Below, in pieces: positions 8,194 to 16,677 of a stretch of DNA of 64,000 bases. The stretch is from Parapedobacter composti (GTDB taxonomy: Bacteria; Bacteroidota; Bacteroidia; Sphingobacteriales; Sphingobacteriaceae), in contig NZ_FOLL01000020.1 of NCBI RefSeq assembly GCF_900112315.1, positions 1 through 64,000 of the forward strand, read 5' to 3'. The position numbers were made by a program, and so were the translations under genes. The stretch's first letter is position 1, and every line of letters starts with the position of its first letter. The notes under the pieces were generated by a model. That model was given only the letters and a program-made list of their open reading frames with translations, did no database searches and was not told where the DNA came from.

Positions 8194-8841
8194 ATGGATA
8201 CGACACCTGCATTGCCTATTCTTTCCGCCGAGGAGCAACGCGTTCTGGGCGCCTTAATGGAGAAAGCCCGAACGACACCGGAATATTATCCGCTGACACT
8301 TAACGCTTTGGTTTCCGCCTGTAACCAGAAAACATCCCGAAAACCTGTGGTCAATTACGATGAAAGCACCGTCATTACCACATTGGATACACTCCGAAAA
8401 AAAGGACTGGTATCTACAGTAACTGGGGGATCCAGCCGGGTAACCAAGTACAAGCATAACTTTGCGGTAATATATCCTTTAATACCCGCGGAAATCACCA
8501 TCATCTGCCTTTTACTGCTACGCGGTGCACAAACACCGGGCGAACTGAATACAAACGCCGGGCGGATGTTTGAATTCGAATCGCTCGATGAAGTTCAGTC
8601 ATTACTGGATAACCTGGCCCAAGCGGAACAGCCCTACGTAAAACAACTGCCTAAGCGTCCCGGCCAGAAAGAAGCCCGGTACATCCACCTATTGGGAACA
8701 CAGGAGATCCTTGACGATGAAAACGGTTTATCCGGAGACACGGGAAACGCTAATGAGGTTGTGCTGCGCTTAGCCAAGGTGGAACAGGAATTGGCTCTAT
8801 TGCGCGCCGAATTTGATCAACTGATGCAACAGCTATCATAA
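8194..8841 (+). CDS. YceH-family protein (DUF480)
   Basis: A 215-residue protein of the YceH/DUF480 family, which folds as paired winged-helix domains. It begins with LSAEEQRVLGALMEKARTTP and has the typical PLTLNALVSACNQKTSR segment; a C-terminal coiled coil (about residues 185-215) is rich in Leu and Glu. No enzymatic motif is visible and the function of the family is not known, though the winged-helix fold suggests nucleic acid binding. Monocistronic; ATG start at 8194. Confidence 0.85.
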   Translation: MDTTPALPILSAEEQRVLGALMEKARTTPEYYPLTLNALVSACNQKTSRKPVVNYDESTVITTLDTLRKKGLVSTVTGGSSRVTKYKHNFAVIYPLIPAEITIICLLLLRGAQTPGELNTNAGRMFEFESLDEVQSLLDNLAQAEQPYVKQLPKRPGQKEARYIHLLGTQEILDDENGLSGDTGNANEVVLRLAKVEQELALLRAEFDQLMQQLS

Positions 8842-8927
8842 CTATAACACCTTGCCCTTATTAGAAAACCAAATCCACCGGATAGTTGTTAACTCTATAG
8901 ACATTTATAACCACCAATCCTAACGGT

Positions 8928-9398
8928 ATGGAAACAAAACCAGCAAAGTACAGCCGCATCCTCATCGCAACAGATGACAGCGAGTGCTCAAAAAAGGCGT
9001 TGGAGCATGGCCATAACATGGCCAGAATCATGGAATCGTCCGTGGCATTGATCCATGTCATAGAGCCGGCAGCACCGACCAGCTATGGCGCCGACCCATT
9101 AATGGGCCAACAGCCCATAATCATCCCGGAAACCACTGAAATACAAGAAGAAAATTCAAAAGCAATGCTGGAGGAAATCAGCAAGGATTTTCTGGATGTA
9201 AAAGAAGTGTTTACATTCAGCCGCGTGGGTAACCCGAAGCAAGAAATCCTCGCCGTTGCGGAGGAATGGGCGGCAGACCTCATCATTACGGGAACCCACG
9301 GCCGCACAGGGTTTGATCACTTTATATCTGGCAGTGTGTCTGAAAGCGTAGTCAGGCGCGCGAGCTGTCCCGTACTGGTCGTTCCAAGCAAATGCTGA
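8928..9398 (+). CDS. Universal stress protein, UspA family
   Basis: A 156-residue single Usp domain. The first strand is RILIATDDSECS; the nucleotide-binding C-terminal motif GTHGRTGFDHFISGSVS is intact, so it is likely an ATP-binding type. The end CPVLVVPS is typical. It acts in the cytoplasm during starvation or stress. It stands alone between yceH and a convergent ferredoxin gene. Confidence 0.88.
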   Translation: METKPAKYSRILIATDDSECSKKALEHGHNMARIMESSVALIHVIEPAAPTSYGADPLMGQQPIIIPETTEIQEENSKAMLEEISKDFLDVKEVFTFSRVGNPKQEILAVAEEWAADLIITGTHGRTGFDHFISGSVSESVVRRASCPVLVVPSKC

Positions 9399-9411
9399 AT
9401 TTCATAAAACA

Positions 9412-9446
9412 GGAAAGTCCCACGCCGCAACAGCGAAGGACTTTCC
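9412..9446. terminator. Hairpin between convergent usp and ferredoxin genes
   Basis: GGAAAGTCC (9412-9420) pairs perfectly with GGACTTTCC (9438-9446) around a 17-base loop. It sits between two convergent genes and can serve both directions, although no long T run follows. Confidence 0.5.
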
Positions 9447-9486
9447 GTTATTGATATGCACAAAAAAGCGGCTCCAAGCAGACTCG

Positions 9487-9837
9487 CTATTCCCCGTGCA
9501 GCCAAGCTTTTTTGGCCAGCAGTTCCTCTTCTGTTTCACGGACATCCTCGTCGTCCACGCAACAATCAACCGGGCATACCGCAGCGCATTGCGGTTCATC
9601 ATGAAACCCCACACACTCCGTACATTTATCTGACACAATATAATACACCTCATCAGATAACGCCGGTTGCTCTTCATTGGCATCCAACGTAGTACCGTCG
9701 CCAAAATCGATAACACCGTTAAGTGCCGTTCCTTCGGAAAACCTCCAACTAACCCCCGCATCGTATATTGCATTGTTCGGGCATTCCGGTTCACAGGCCC
9801 CGCAATTGATGCATTCATCTGTTATCTTGATCGCCAT
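9487..9837 (-). CDS. 2[4Fe-4S] ferredoxin
   Basis: A 116-residue ferredoxin of the Allochromatium-like kind with two iron-sulphur cluster motifs: CINCGACEPECP near the N-terminus and CTEC-insert-CAAVCPVDC further on; a long insertion separates the halves. It acts as a soluble electron carrier. It is divergent from the LuxC-like acyl-CoA reductase gene (starts about 160 bases apart), an arrangement I believe is common in Bacteroidota, which hints at a shared pathway. Confidence 0.88.
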   Translation of the reverse strand: MAIKITDECINCGACEPECPNNAIYDAGVSWRFSEGTALNGVIDFGDGTTLDANEEQPALSDEVYYIVSDKCTECVGFHDEPQCAAVCPVDCCVDDEDVRETEEELLAKKAWLHGE

Positions 9838-9995
9838 TTAAATCCTTACAAGTATTATATCAATAAAAAAGCTATTTTTGCACCTGTTTCTTACACAAGA
9901 AAGTTAACTACAAAACAAGTAGTCTTTTTTGGTAATACTAAATTTCCTGCAAATATAAACAAATATTGTGCAATTCTGAGTTTAAGCATAACATT

Positions 9996-11012
9996 TTGAC
10001 AAAGAAACAACGTATAAATGCCTTCGTCGCTTTAGGCGATTATTTGCGAGCCGAGGATGGCTCCCTGCACGGACTTGTCCTATCGGCCGCTCACCACAAT
10101 CCCTGGTTCACGGCTCCCAATGTCCGTAAGGCATTGAATTCCATAGCCTTGAACTTATCCGAAAGCAAACTCAATGAATGGCTTGCCCCATATCCGTTTG
10201 ATATGGAAATTGACCGGACCGTCGGTCTAGTCCTGGCGGGCAATGTCCCGTTGGTCGGATTTCATGATATACTTTGCGCGCTCTGTGCTGGCTTCAGCAT
10301 TCAAGTAAAACCTTCCGCAAACGATGCGCTGCTCACTAAGTATCTATTGGATAGCCTGCAATTGATTGAACCGCGCTTTACAAAAAAAATCGCGCTGGTG
10401 GAGCAACTAAAAGGCTTTGACCTGGTTATCGCCACGGGAAGCGACAATAGCGCCCGCTACTTTACCTATTATTTTGGCAACAAACCCCACATCATCCGGA
10501 AAAACCGCAACAGCATCGCCGTGCTCACTGGAAACGAAAGCAAAGAAGAATGCCACAATTTGGGCGCTGATGTATTCGATTATTTCGGTCTTGGCTGCCG
10601 CAATGTGTCTAAACTATTTGTGCCGGAGGGATATGAAATATCCGCTTTTTTTGAGGGTATAACGGCGTTTTCAGACATCATTAACCATTATAAGTACGCC
10701 AACAATTACGATTACAACAAATCCATTTACCTAATTAACGGCGACACGCATTACGACAACGGCTTCTTGTTGGTAAAACCCGATGAACGGATTGCGTCGC
10801 CGCTAGCCACTTTATATCTTGAAGTATATGGCGATCGGGATGGCTTAACGAACCGTCTCACCGCGTTGGCTCCTCAACTGCAGTGCGTGGTGGCTGCCGA
10901 AGAGCTTCCTATCCCCACGCCAGTGGTTGGCTTCGGCGATAGCCAGCAGCCGGCGCTGAACGATTACGCCGATGGCGTGAACACCTTGGATTTTTTGGCC
11001 CAACATCGATAA
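9996..11012 (+). CDS. Acyl-CoA reductase, LuxC-like
   Basis: A fatty-acyl reductase of the LuxC family, which takes acyl groups from CoA or an acyl enzyme to the aldehyde using NADPH. The nucleotide-binding region is recognisable (FDLVIATGSDNSARYF) and so is the active-site Cys in GLGCRNVSKLFVPEGY. I prefer the TTG at 9996 (MTKKQRINAFVALGDYL) over an upstream TTG at 9966 because the former gives the expected family N-terminus; both are rare start codons here. About 338 residues, shorter than Vibrio LuxC (about 480). No luciferase genes are nearby, so its role is not light production. A LuxE-like gene lies 36 kb away. Confidence 0.82.
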   Translation: MTKKQRINAFVALGDYLRAEDGSLHGLVLSAAHHNPWFTAPNVRKALNSIALNLSESKLNEWLAPYPFDMEIDRTVGLVLAGNVPLVGFHDILCALCAGFSIQVKPSANDALLTKYLLDSLQLIEPRFTKKIALVEQLKGFDLVIATGSDNSARYFTYYFGNKPHIIRKNRNSIAVLTGNESKEECHNLGADVFDYFGLGCRNVSKLFVPEGYEISAFFEGITAFSDIINHYKYANNYDYNKSIYLINGDTHYDNGFLLVKPDERIASPLATLYLEVYGDRDGLTNRLTALAPQLQCVVAAEELPIPTPVVGFGDSQQPALNDYADGVNTLDFLAQHR

Positions 11013-11039
11013 AGCCTTTATCTTTCACCCAATTAATGC

Positions 11040-11047
11040 TAACTTTG
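11040..11047 (+). promoter_or_regulatory. -7 box TAACTTTG
   Basis: The box ends 7 bases before the ATG at 11055, so transcription would start at or just before the start codon. A CTTT stands 20 bases upstream as a possible -33 element. Confidence 0.45.
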
Positions 11048-11054
11048 CCGCACC

Positions 11055-11258
11055 ATGTATGTCATAAAAGTCAAAGGTGTGGCCAAAATACCGGACTATG
11101 TCCAGCTTCGTGACGACGCCTTCACATTACTTGCCTATTTCAGGGTAGACCGTCCGGATAAATCGTTGGAGAAACTGGGGTTAGGCGATAAGGCTGCCGA
11201 CATTATGGCGATTGTCAAGGAAATGCCCTTCGGACAGATTAAAAAATTAGAATTGTAG
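11055..11258 (+). CDS. Small conserved protein next to ftsE
   Basis: A 67-residue soluble protein (MYVIKVKGVAKIPDYVQLRD...). It precedes the FtsE-like ATPase gene by 3 bases, so it is almost surely co-transcribed. Bacteroidota homologues are often labelled 'fructose-6-phosphate aldolase', a label I doubt because the protein is far too short for that fold and shows no catalytic motif. Function unknown. Confidence 0.7.
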   Translation: MYVIKVKGVAKIPDYVQLRDDAFTLLAYFRVDRPDKSLEKLGLGDKAADIMAIVKEMPFGQIKKLEL

Positions 11259-11261
11259 CTT

Positions 11262-11942
11262 ATGATAGGCGATACGGTAATCACACTCAAAAACGTAGAT
11301 ATCTACCAACCTAAACACCTCGTGCTCGCCAACGTGAGCCTGAGAATTGACAAGGGTGAATTTGTATTCCTCATCGGGCAAACGGGCAGCGGCAAGAGCA
11401 GCTTACTGAAAATTATTTACGGCGACCTCCACATTGCCAGCGGCGAAGGGATGGTTGCCGGCTTTGATCTCAAAAAACTCACGGAACGGGAAGTGCCCTA
11501 CCTGCGCAGAAAGCTCGGCATTGTTTTCCAGGACTTCCACCTCCTCACTGATCGGACAGTGGAAAAAAATCTGGAATTTGCCCTGCGGGCAACGGGATGG
11601 AAAGACAGGGCACTCATCAGCAACCGTATGCTGGACGTGTTGGAGAAAGTGGGCTTGCGCTCCAAACTCAAAAAAATGCCGCATGAACTGTCTGGCGGAG
11701 AGCAGCAACGGGTGGTGATTGCACGAGCCTTGCTGAACAACCCCGAGATCATTTTGGCTGACGAGCCTACAGGAAACCTCGATCCCGAAACATCGGAAGA
11801 AATCGTACTGTTGCTCAAAGAAATCAGCCGGGGGGGAACCGCGGTACTCATGGCCACCCACGATTACCAGATTATCCGGAACATGCCTTCACGCATCATT
11901 AAAACAGCCGATGGCGCGTTGCACGACAATGTCTCTATTTAG
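11262..11942 (+). CDS. ftsE: ABC transporter ATPase, FtsE-like
   Basis: A 226-residue ABC ATPase. Walker A is GQTGSGKSS, the signature is LSGGEQQR, and Walker B plus D-loop is ILADEPTGNLDPE, followed by the switch His (MATHD). Closest in character to FtsE, which with the membrane protein FtsX controls cell-wall hydrolases at division. No ftsX is adjacent; the gene follows a small conserved gene by 3 bases and is followed by a gap before grpE. LolD/MacB-type ATPases look similar, so the exact subfamily is not certain. Confidence 0.75.
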   Translation: MIGDTVITLKNVDIYQPKHLVLANVSLRIDKGEFVFLIGQTGSGKSSLLKIIYGDLHIASGEGMVAGFDLKKLTEREVPYLRRKLGIVFQDFHLLTDRTVEKNLEFALRATGWKDRALISNRMLDVLEKVGLRSKLKKMPHELSGGEQQRVVIARALLNNPEIILADEPTGNLDPETSEEIVLLLKEISRGGTAVLMATHDYQIIRNMPSRIIKTADGALHDNVSI

Positions 11943-12060
11943 TATGATGCGCCATTTTGTGGCCCCATAATATAAGAACCTGACAGGGTGGCGGTTTTTT
12001 ACCCATTGGCAACGAAATTGAAGACATATTTTCAACCATTGGACTACATTGACGTTAACT

Positions 12061-12645
12061 ATGGCGAAAAATAAAAGAAAACAAGATAACGAGAAGGAAA
12101 TAATGGACGAACATGCTGCTGCACACGATGTGCAGCCAACCGAAACTGCAGACACCGGAAACAAGGTGAACGAGGAGCAAAACGCACACGAACAAACACC
12201 GGAACAACTGCTGGCAGCTGAATTGGCGGTGGCCAATGACAAATATGTGCGCCTTTATGCCGAATTTGAAAATTATAAGCGCCGCATATCTAAGGAACGC
12301 CTGGAACTGATGCAAACCGCCGGCAAAGAAATCATTGCAAGTTTGTTGCCCGTAATCGATGATTTTGAACGGGCACTGAAAGCGTTTGAAACGGCTAAAG
12401 AGCTCGGCCCACTGAAAGAAGGGGTTTCCCTGGTTGGGCATAAACTGAAAAGTATATTGGCCAATCAAGGCCTGAAGGAAATGGAGTCTATCGGCAAACC
12501 GTTCGATGCCGAATTGCAGGAAGCAATCACCAACATACCTGCTCCGAATGACGAGCTCAAAGGCAAAGTCATTGACGAGGTGGAAAAAGGATACTTCTTG
12601 CACGGCAAGGTATTGCGGCACGCGAAGGTCGTGGTAGGTAGTTAA
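12061..12645 (+). CDS. grpE: GrpE nucleotide exchange factor
   Basis: Co-chaperone that releases ADP from DnaK. The N-terminal 65 residues are charged and disordered, then a long coiled coil (LAAELAVANDKYVRLYAEFENYKRR) and the C-terminal beta-wing domain with the family pattern LLPVIDDFERAL and GYFLHGKVLRHAKVVV. I chose ATG 12061 rather than TTG 12049. dnaJ follows 15 bases later, so this is a chaperone operon; dnaK is not in the window. Confidence 0.93.
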   Translation: MAKNKRKQDNEKEIMDEHAAAHDVQPTETADTGNKVNEEQNAHEQTPEQLLAAELAVANDKYVRLYAEFENYKRRISKERLELMQTAGKEIIASLLPVIDDFERALKAFETAKELGPLKEGVSLVGHKLKSILANQGLKEMESIGKPFDAELQEAITNIPAPNDELKGKVIDEVEKGYFLHGKVLRHAKVVVGS

Positions 12646-12660
12646 TTGTATAGGTAAAGC

Positions 12661-13809
12661 ATGGCAAAACGAGATTATTACGACGTACTGGGGGTTTCGC
12701 GCAATGCAGACCAAGCGGAGATAAAGTCGGCCTACCGCAAACTGGCAATTAAATACCATCCAGACAAGAACCCGAACAACAAAGAGGCAGAGGAAAAATT
12801 TAAGGAAGCTGCCGAAGCCTATGAAGTGCTCAGCAACCCCGAGAAACGGCAGCGATACGATCAATTCGGACATACGGGCGGCGCAGCCGGCGGGTACGGT
12901 GGCGGGGGCATGAATATGGAAGACATATTCAGCCAATTCGGCGATATTTTCGGTGGGGGCAGTCCATTCGAAAGCTTTTTTGGAGGCGGTGGTGGCCAAC
13001 GTGGTGGCCGCCGCGTGGCGAAGGGAACCAACCTGCGCATCAAAGTGAAGCTGACCCTGCAGGAAATCGCCAAAGGAACAGAAAAGAAGATCAAAGTAAA
13101 CAAACAGGTTCCCTGCACTACCTGTGATGGCAGCGGTGCAAAAGATAAATCGTCGTTTCATACCTGCCGCACTTGCGGCGGTACCGGTGCCGTGCGCCGG
13201 GTGACCAATACCATTCTGGGGCAGATGCAGACCACAAGCACTTGCCCTACCTGTAACGGCGAAGGCGTAGAAATTTCCGCGAAGTGCCCCGTATGTCATG
13301 GCGACGGACTGGTACGTGGGGAGGAAACCATCAGCATCAATATCCCGGCCGGGGTAAGCGAGGGCATGCAGCTTTCTATGAGCGGCAAAGGCAACGCCGC
13401 GCCCCGCGGCGGTGTACCGGGCGATTTGATCATCCTTGTGGAAGAGATACCGCACGAGACGTTAAAACGGGACGGAACCAACGTCATATATGATCTTTAT
13501 ATCAATTTTGTGGATGCCACGCTAGGTACCAGCGTGGAAATTCCGACTATCGATGGCAAGGCCAAAATCAAGATAGAGCCCGGCACCCAGGCAGGAAAAA
13601 TCTTACGGCTAAAAGGAAAGGGTGTGCCTGAGGTGAATTCTTACCATAAAGGGGATCAATTGGTCTATGTAAATGTATGGACACCCAAAGCGGTATCGGC
13701 CGAAGAACGGGAACTTCTTGAACGGTTACGTAACTCACCGAACTTCAAACCGCAACCCGGACGAAATGAAAAAACATTCTTTGAACGGATAAAGGAATAT
13801 TTCGAGTAA
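12661..13809 (+). CDS. dnaJ: DnaJ chaperone
   Basis: Type I J-protein, 382 residues. The J domain (1-70) has the HPD motif in KYHPDKN; a Gly/Phe-rich linker (about 75-125) follows with long Gly runs; then the zinc domain with four CxxCxGxG repeats ([32 protein letters not shown]) and the C-terminal substrate-binding domains. All key residues are intact. It is the second gene of the grpE-dnaJ operon and is followed by a strong terminator. Confidence 0.96.
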   Translation: MAKRDYYDVLGVSRNADQAEIKSAYRKLAIKYHPDKNPNNKEAEEKFKEAAEAYEVLSNPEKRQRYDQFGHTGGAAGGYGGGGMNMEDIFSQFGDIFGGGSPFESFFGGGGGQRGGRRVAKGTNLRIKVKLTLQEIAKGTEKKIKVNKQVPCTTCDGSGAKDKSSFHTCRTCGGTGAVRRVTNTILGQMQTTSTCPTCNGEGVEISAKCPVCHGDGLVRGEETISINIPAGVSEGMQLSMSGKGNAAPRGGVPGDLIILVEEIPHETLKRDGTNVIYDLYINFVDATLGTSVEIPTIDGKAKIKIEPGTQAGKILRLKGKGVPEVNSYHKGDQLVYVNVWTPKAVSAEERELLERLRNSPNFKPQPGRNEKTFFERIKEYFE

Positions 13810-13829
13810 TCCACCGGGGATATCCAGCG

Positions 13830-13862
13830 AAAAGCCAAGTGCCCAAAACACTTGGCTTTTTT
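13830..13862 (+). terminator. Terminator of grpE-dnaJ
   Basis: A 12-bp perfect stem (AAAAGCCAAGTG and its complement) with a 7-base loop and a run of six T residues, 20 bases after the dnaJ stop. Confidence 0.9.
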
Positions 13863-14141
13863 GGTGACGTTTTTATGACTGACATTTATTGTCAAAAAGT
13901 CAATAATTAAAAATTCCTGACATGTTCACTGCCAATATTTCACCAAAATACCCCAACTAATATTACAAATTGACCGTTTAGTGGCTGTTTAAAGGACTTT
14001 TTTATAAAAGCGACAAATCCATGACATTGCAGGCTACCAAGCAGTGAAGTTTGGCACCTATCTTGATTACTGACTAATAAAGTCAAATAGTCCAAAGGAG
14101 GGGGACTATCGACAAAATGTTTAACTTAAAATTTTCACAAA
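13863..14141. other. Upstream region of the beta-barrel gene
   Basis: About 280 AT-rich bases without a gene. It must hold the promoter of the barrel gene at 14142; a TTTGGC sequence lies near 14050, but no convincing TAnnTTTG box follows at the right spacing. A purine-rich stretch (GGAGGGGGA, around 14096-14104) lies some 38 bases before the ATG. Nothing else recognised. Confidence 0.35.
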
Positions 14142-14732
14142 ATGAAAAAACTGTTTTTAACCTTATCTGCAGCCGTTGCTGTTACCTTGGCAGCTAACGC
14201 CCAAACCGAAAAAGGAAAAGTAATCCTTGGCGGAAACGTATCCTACGATTATACGAAAGTAAAAGATGCAGATGTTGAAGGGCATGCGTTAGGCATCCTG
14301 CCGTCTGTCGGCTTTTTTGTTAGCGACAACATCGCTGTAGGAACCGGCCTTGGCTATTCCTATAGCGAAAATACCGATGCACTGGCATTCGAGGGCAATA
14401 AGCTGAGCGTATTTAGCGTAGCACCGTTCGCTCGTCTGTACAAGGGTGAAGGCGACTTCAAATTCTTCGGGCAGCTTTCCGTTCCCATGGGTTGGGGTAC
14501 AGCCAAAGAAGGAGACACTAAATTAGGCAACACGGAGCAATATGGTGTCGAGCTCGCTCCTGGTTTCGCTTATTTCCCAACCAGCAAAATCGGCATCGAA
14601 CTTTCTGTAAGAGGCCTGTACTACCAAACAAATACACTGAAAGCGGAAGAAGGCGGAAGCTTAACCACCAATTCCTTTGGACTAAACGCTAACTCATTAG
14701 CTCCGCGCATCGGCGTACAATTCTACTTTTAA
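14142..14732 (+). CDS. Outer-membrane beta-barrel protein
   Basis: A 196-residue protein with a cleavable signal peptide (MKKLFLTLSAAVAVTLAANAQ, cut after about residue 21) and alternating hydrophobic/polar strands typical of an 8-strand OmpA/OmpW-like barrel. The last residues, RIGVQFYF, end in an aromatic as outer-membrane barrels do. No specific transport function can be read. Isolated gene with its own terminator. Confidence 0.82.
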   Translation: MKKLFLTLSAAVAVTLAANAQTEKGKVILGGNVSYDYTKVKDADVEGHALGILPSVGFFVSDNIAVGTGLGYSYSENTDALAFEGNKLSVFSVAPFARLYKGEGDFKFFGQLSVPMGWGTAKEGDTKLGNTEQYGVELAPGFAYFPTSKIGIELSVRGLYYQTNTLKAEEGGSLTTNSFGLNANSLAPRIGVQFYF

Positions 14733-14759
14733 TAGTTCAGAAACAATAGACAAATGAAT

Positions 14760-14791
14760 ATGCCCGGGTGATACCCGGGCATTTCTTTTTT
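14760..14791 (+). terminator. Terminator of the beta-barrel gene
   Basis: A perfect GC-rich stem (ATGCCCGGGT with ACCCGGGCAT) around a minimal loop, followed by TTCTTTTTT. Confidence 0.9.
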
Positions 14792-14821
14792 CCGTATCGC
14801 TCCGCCATCCCAAAACGGGTA

Positions 14822-14890
14822 TAAAAAAAGAAAGGTTTCCAAACGGGGAGAATGGAAACCTTTACTAACCAATTATAAACCTAAATTATG
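14822..14890 (-). ncRNA. Candidate small RNA after nuoD
   Basis: Minus strand: a perfect promoter (14897-14928) is followed by about 25 bases of AT-rich leader, a 10-bp stem (AAAGGTTTCC/GGAAACCTTT, 14831-14840 and 14854-14863) with a C-rich loop (ATTCTCCCC), and seven T residues. Together these define a transcript of about 67-70 nt with no room for a protein of more than a few codons. It starts just after the nuoD stop (14943). The hairpin alone could also be the nuoD terminator, but the dedicated promoter argues for an independent RNA. Family unknown to me. Confidence 0.55.
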
Positions 14891-14896
14891 ATACTG

Positions 14897-14928
14897 CAAA
14901 GATAGTGTTTGTTTTACACATATACAAA
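14897..14928 (-). promoter_or_regulatory. Promoter of the candidate small RNA
   Basis: Minus strand: TTTG (14925-14928), spacer of exactly 20 bases, TATCTTTG (14897-14904). Its expected start point is near 14890. It lies entirely in the space after the nuoD stop codon. Confidence 0.7.
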
Positions 14929-14942
14929 AAATATTTATTTTT

Positions 14943-16154
14943 TTACCGGTCCACTTCCCCCAGCACAATGTCTATTGAACCCAATATGGCAATCAAATCC
15001 GCAATTAGCACTCCCCTGCCCAGTTCTGGCAGTACGGAGAGGTTGTTGAAACTCGGGCCCCTGGCCTTTATCCGTTTGGGAACGTCGGTCTTTTCTTGGG
15101 TTACAAAATAAAAACCCAGCTCGCCTTTCGGGTTTTCCGCCCGTACGTAATAATCCTGGGCTTTCAAGTTTATTTTTTTGGGTACAAGCGCCCTCGGATC
15201 AAAATCCGGCGTGCGACGCAATTCCTTGGTAAGCCGTTCGAGGCACTGTTCGATGATGCTTACCGACTCACCAATTTCATCAACCCTCACCTTGAAGCGA
15301 TCCCAGCAATCCCCAAGGCTGCCCATCGCGCCCTTTCCCACGGGAACGCCGAACTCCAGTTCCGGATAAACCGAATAACCGTCCACCCGACGCAAATCCC
15401 ACTTGATTCCTGAAGCGCGTAGCATGGGGCCCGAACAGCCATAATTGATAGCTACATCTGCCGGTAAGATACCGATATTAGCAGTTCTTGAAATGAAAAT
15501 CTGATTAGTGGTCAGCAATTCATCCAGTTCCACCAGTTTGGGCTTAAAATACCGTATAAACTCTGTGCAACGCTCTTCGAAGCCCACTGGAAGATCATAA
15601 AATAAACCGCCTACCCAAATATAATTGTATAACATCCTGGATCCGGAAGCCCATTCCAACAGGTTCATGATATGTTCCCGATCACGGAAACACCACATAA
15701 ATGGCGTGAACGCTCCGATGTCTATACCGTAAGTACCAATAGCAATCAAATGTGAGGCTATCCGGTTAAGTTCGCATACAAGTACCCTGATGTACTCAAC
15801 CCGCTTCGGGATACGGCCCTCAATACCCAGCATACGCTCCACCCCCATCACAAACGCATGACTGTTGTTCATGGACGCCAGGTAATCCATGCGATCGGTG
15901 AAGGGGATGGTTTTGCCGTAGTTCATGGATTCAGCGTGTTTTTCAAAACAGCGGTGCAGGTACCCCAAATGTGGGATAACCTCTTTCACCAATTCACCAT
16001 CGGTAACCAATTGCAGCCGCAAAACCCCGTGCGTTGAAGGATGCTGCGGGCCCATATTGATCACCATTTCAGCTGCTCCAATCGCTGCCAACCGCGCTTC
16101 ATAAGCCCGTAACGCTTCCTGATATGGTTTTTCCGTAACTGACGGCATGCTCAT
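14943..16154 (-). CDS. nuoD: NADH-quinone oxidoreductase subunit D
   Basis: The 49-kDa subunit of respiratory complex I that forms the quinone pocket with NuoB. At 403 residues it is of usual length. Hallmarks are visible: [16 protein letters not shown] near residue 32-48 (with the quinone-site His), [11 protein letters not shown], and the C-terminal end VLGEVDR. It follows nuoC by 18 bases. The gene after it is not nuoE; the transcript seems to end here. Confidence 0.95.
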   Translation of the reverse strand: MSMPSVTEKPYQEALRAYEARLAAIGAAEMVINMGPQHPSTHGVLRLQLVTDGELVKEVIPHLGYLHRCFEKHAESMNYGKTIPFTDRMDYLASMNNSHAFVMGVERMLGIEGRIPKRVEYIRVLVCELNRIASHLIAIGTYGIDIGAFTPFMWCFRDREHIMNLLEWASGSRMLYNYIWVGGLFYDLPVGFEERCTEFIRYFKPKLVELDELLTTNQIFISRTANIGILPADVAINYGCSGPMLRASGIKWDLRRVDGYSVYPELEFGVPVGKGAMGSLGDCWDRFKVRVDEIGESVSIIEQCLERLTKELRRTPDFDPRALVPKKINLKAQDYYVRAENPKGELGFYFVTQEKTDVPKRIKARGPSFNNLSVLPELGRGVLIADLIAILGSIDIVLGEVDR

Positions 16155-16172
16155 GCTATATCGGCTTTAAAG

Positions 16173-16673
16173 TTATTTAATTGAAATCCCGTGGTAGGCT
16201 TCCGCCTCCTCATAGTCCTTGCGCAAGGGGTACCCCTCCCAGTCGTCCGGCAGCAGTATCCGCCGCAGATCCGGATGGCCATCGAAATATATTCCCATCA
16301 GATCAAAGGCTTCTCGCTCGTGCCAGTCGGCGGTCCGCCATACCCCACTCACCGTGGGGACCACCGGCAGATTGTCCAGCCGCCTATCATTTGGTATAAT
16401 AACTTTGAGCGTCAACTGCTGCTGATGCGGGATGGATGCCAAATGGTAAACGATGGTAAATGTACCTGACTCCATACCATCGTCGACTGCGCTGATACTC
16501 GACAGGAAATCAAAATAGGTTTCTTCATGGTCGCGCAAGAATAAACATAGCTGAGACAAATGGTCGGCGGCCACCACCAAGGCTGGCTGCAAGCCTACGC
16601 GCTCCTCTGCCTTTATGACCTGTTCACCGAACCGGCCAATCAATAATGCTTTTACCCGTGCTGTAATATCCAT
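16173..16673 (-). CDS. nuoC: NADH-quinone oxidoreductase subunit C
   Basis: The 30-kDa subunit of complex I, 166 residues. The family end is clear: ADWHEREAFDLMGIYFDGHPDLRRILLPDDWEGYPLRKDY. It acts at the cytoplasmic face of the peripheral arm. It lies between pdxH (upstream by 4 bases) and nuoD (downstream); nuoA and nuoB, normally just upstream, are missing from this place. Confidence 0.94.
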   Translation of the reverse strand: MDITARVKALLIGRFGEQVIKAEERVGLQPALVVAADHLSQLCLFLRDHEETYFDFLSSISAVDDGMESGTFTIVYHLASIPHQQQLTLKVIIPNDRRLDNLPVVPTVSGVWRTADWHEREAFDLMGIYFDGHPDLRRILLPDDWEGYPLRKDYEEAEAYHGISIK

Positions 16674-16677
16674 TCGG

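Noticed and set aside
9487..11012. A bioluminescence (lux) operon
   Set aside because: The LuxC-like gene has no luxAB or luxD neighbours, and the LuxE-like gene is 36 kb away; light emission is not supported.
12055..13455. A 466-codon open frame on the minus strand
   Set aside because: It is antisense to grpE and dnaJ, which are clear family members on the plus strand; its translation has no recognisable domain and is a codon-bias shadow.
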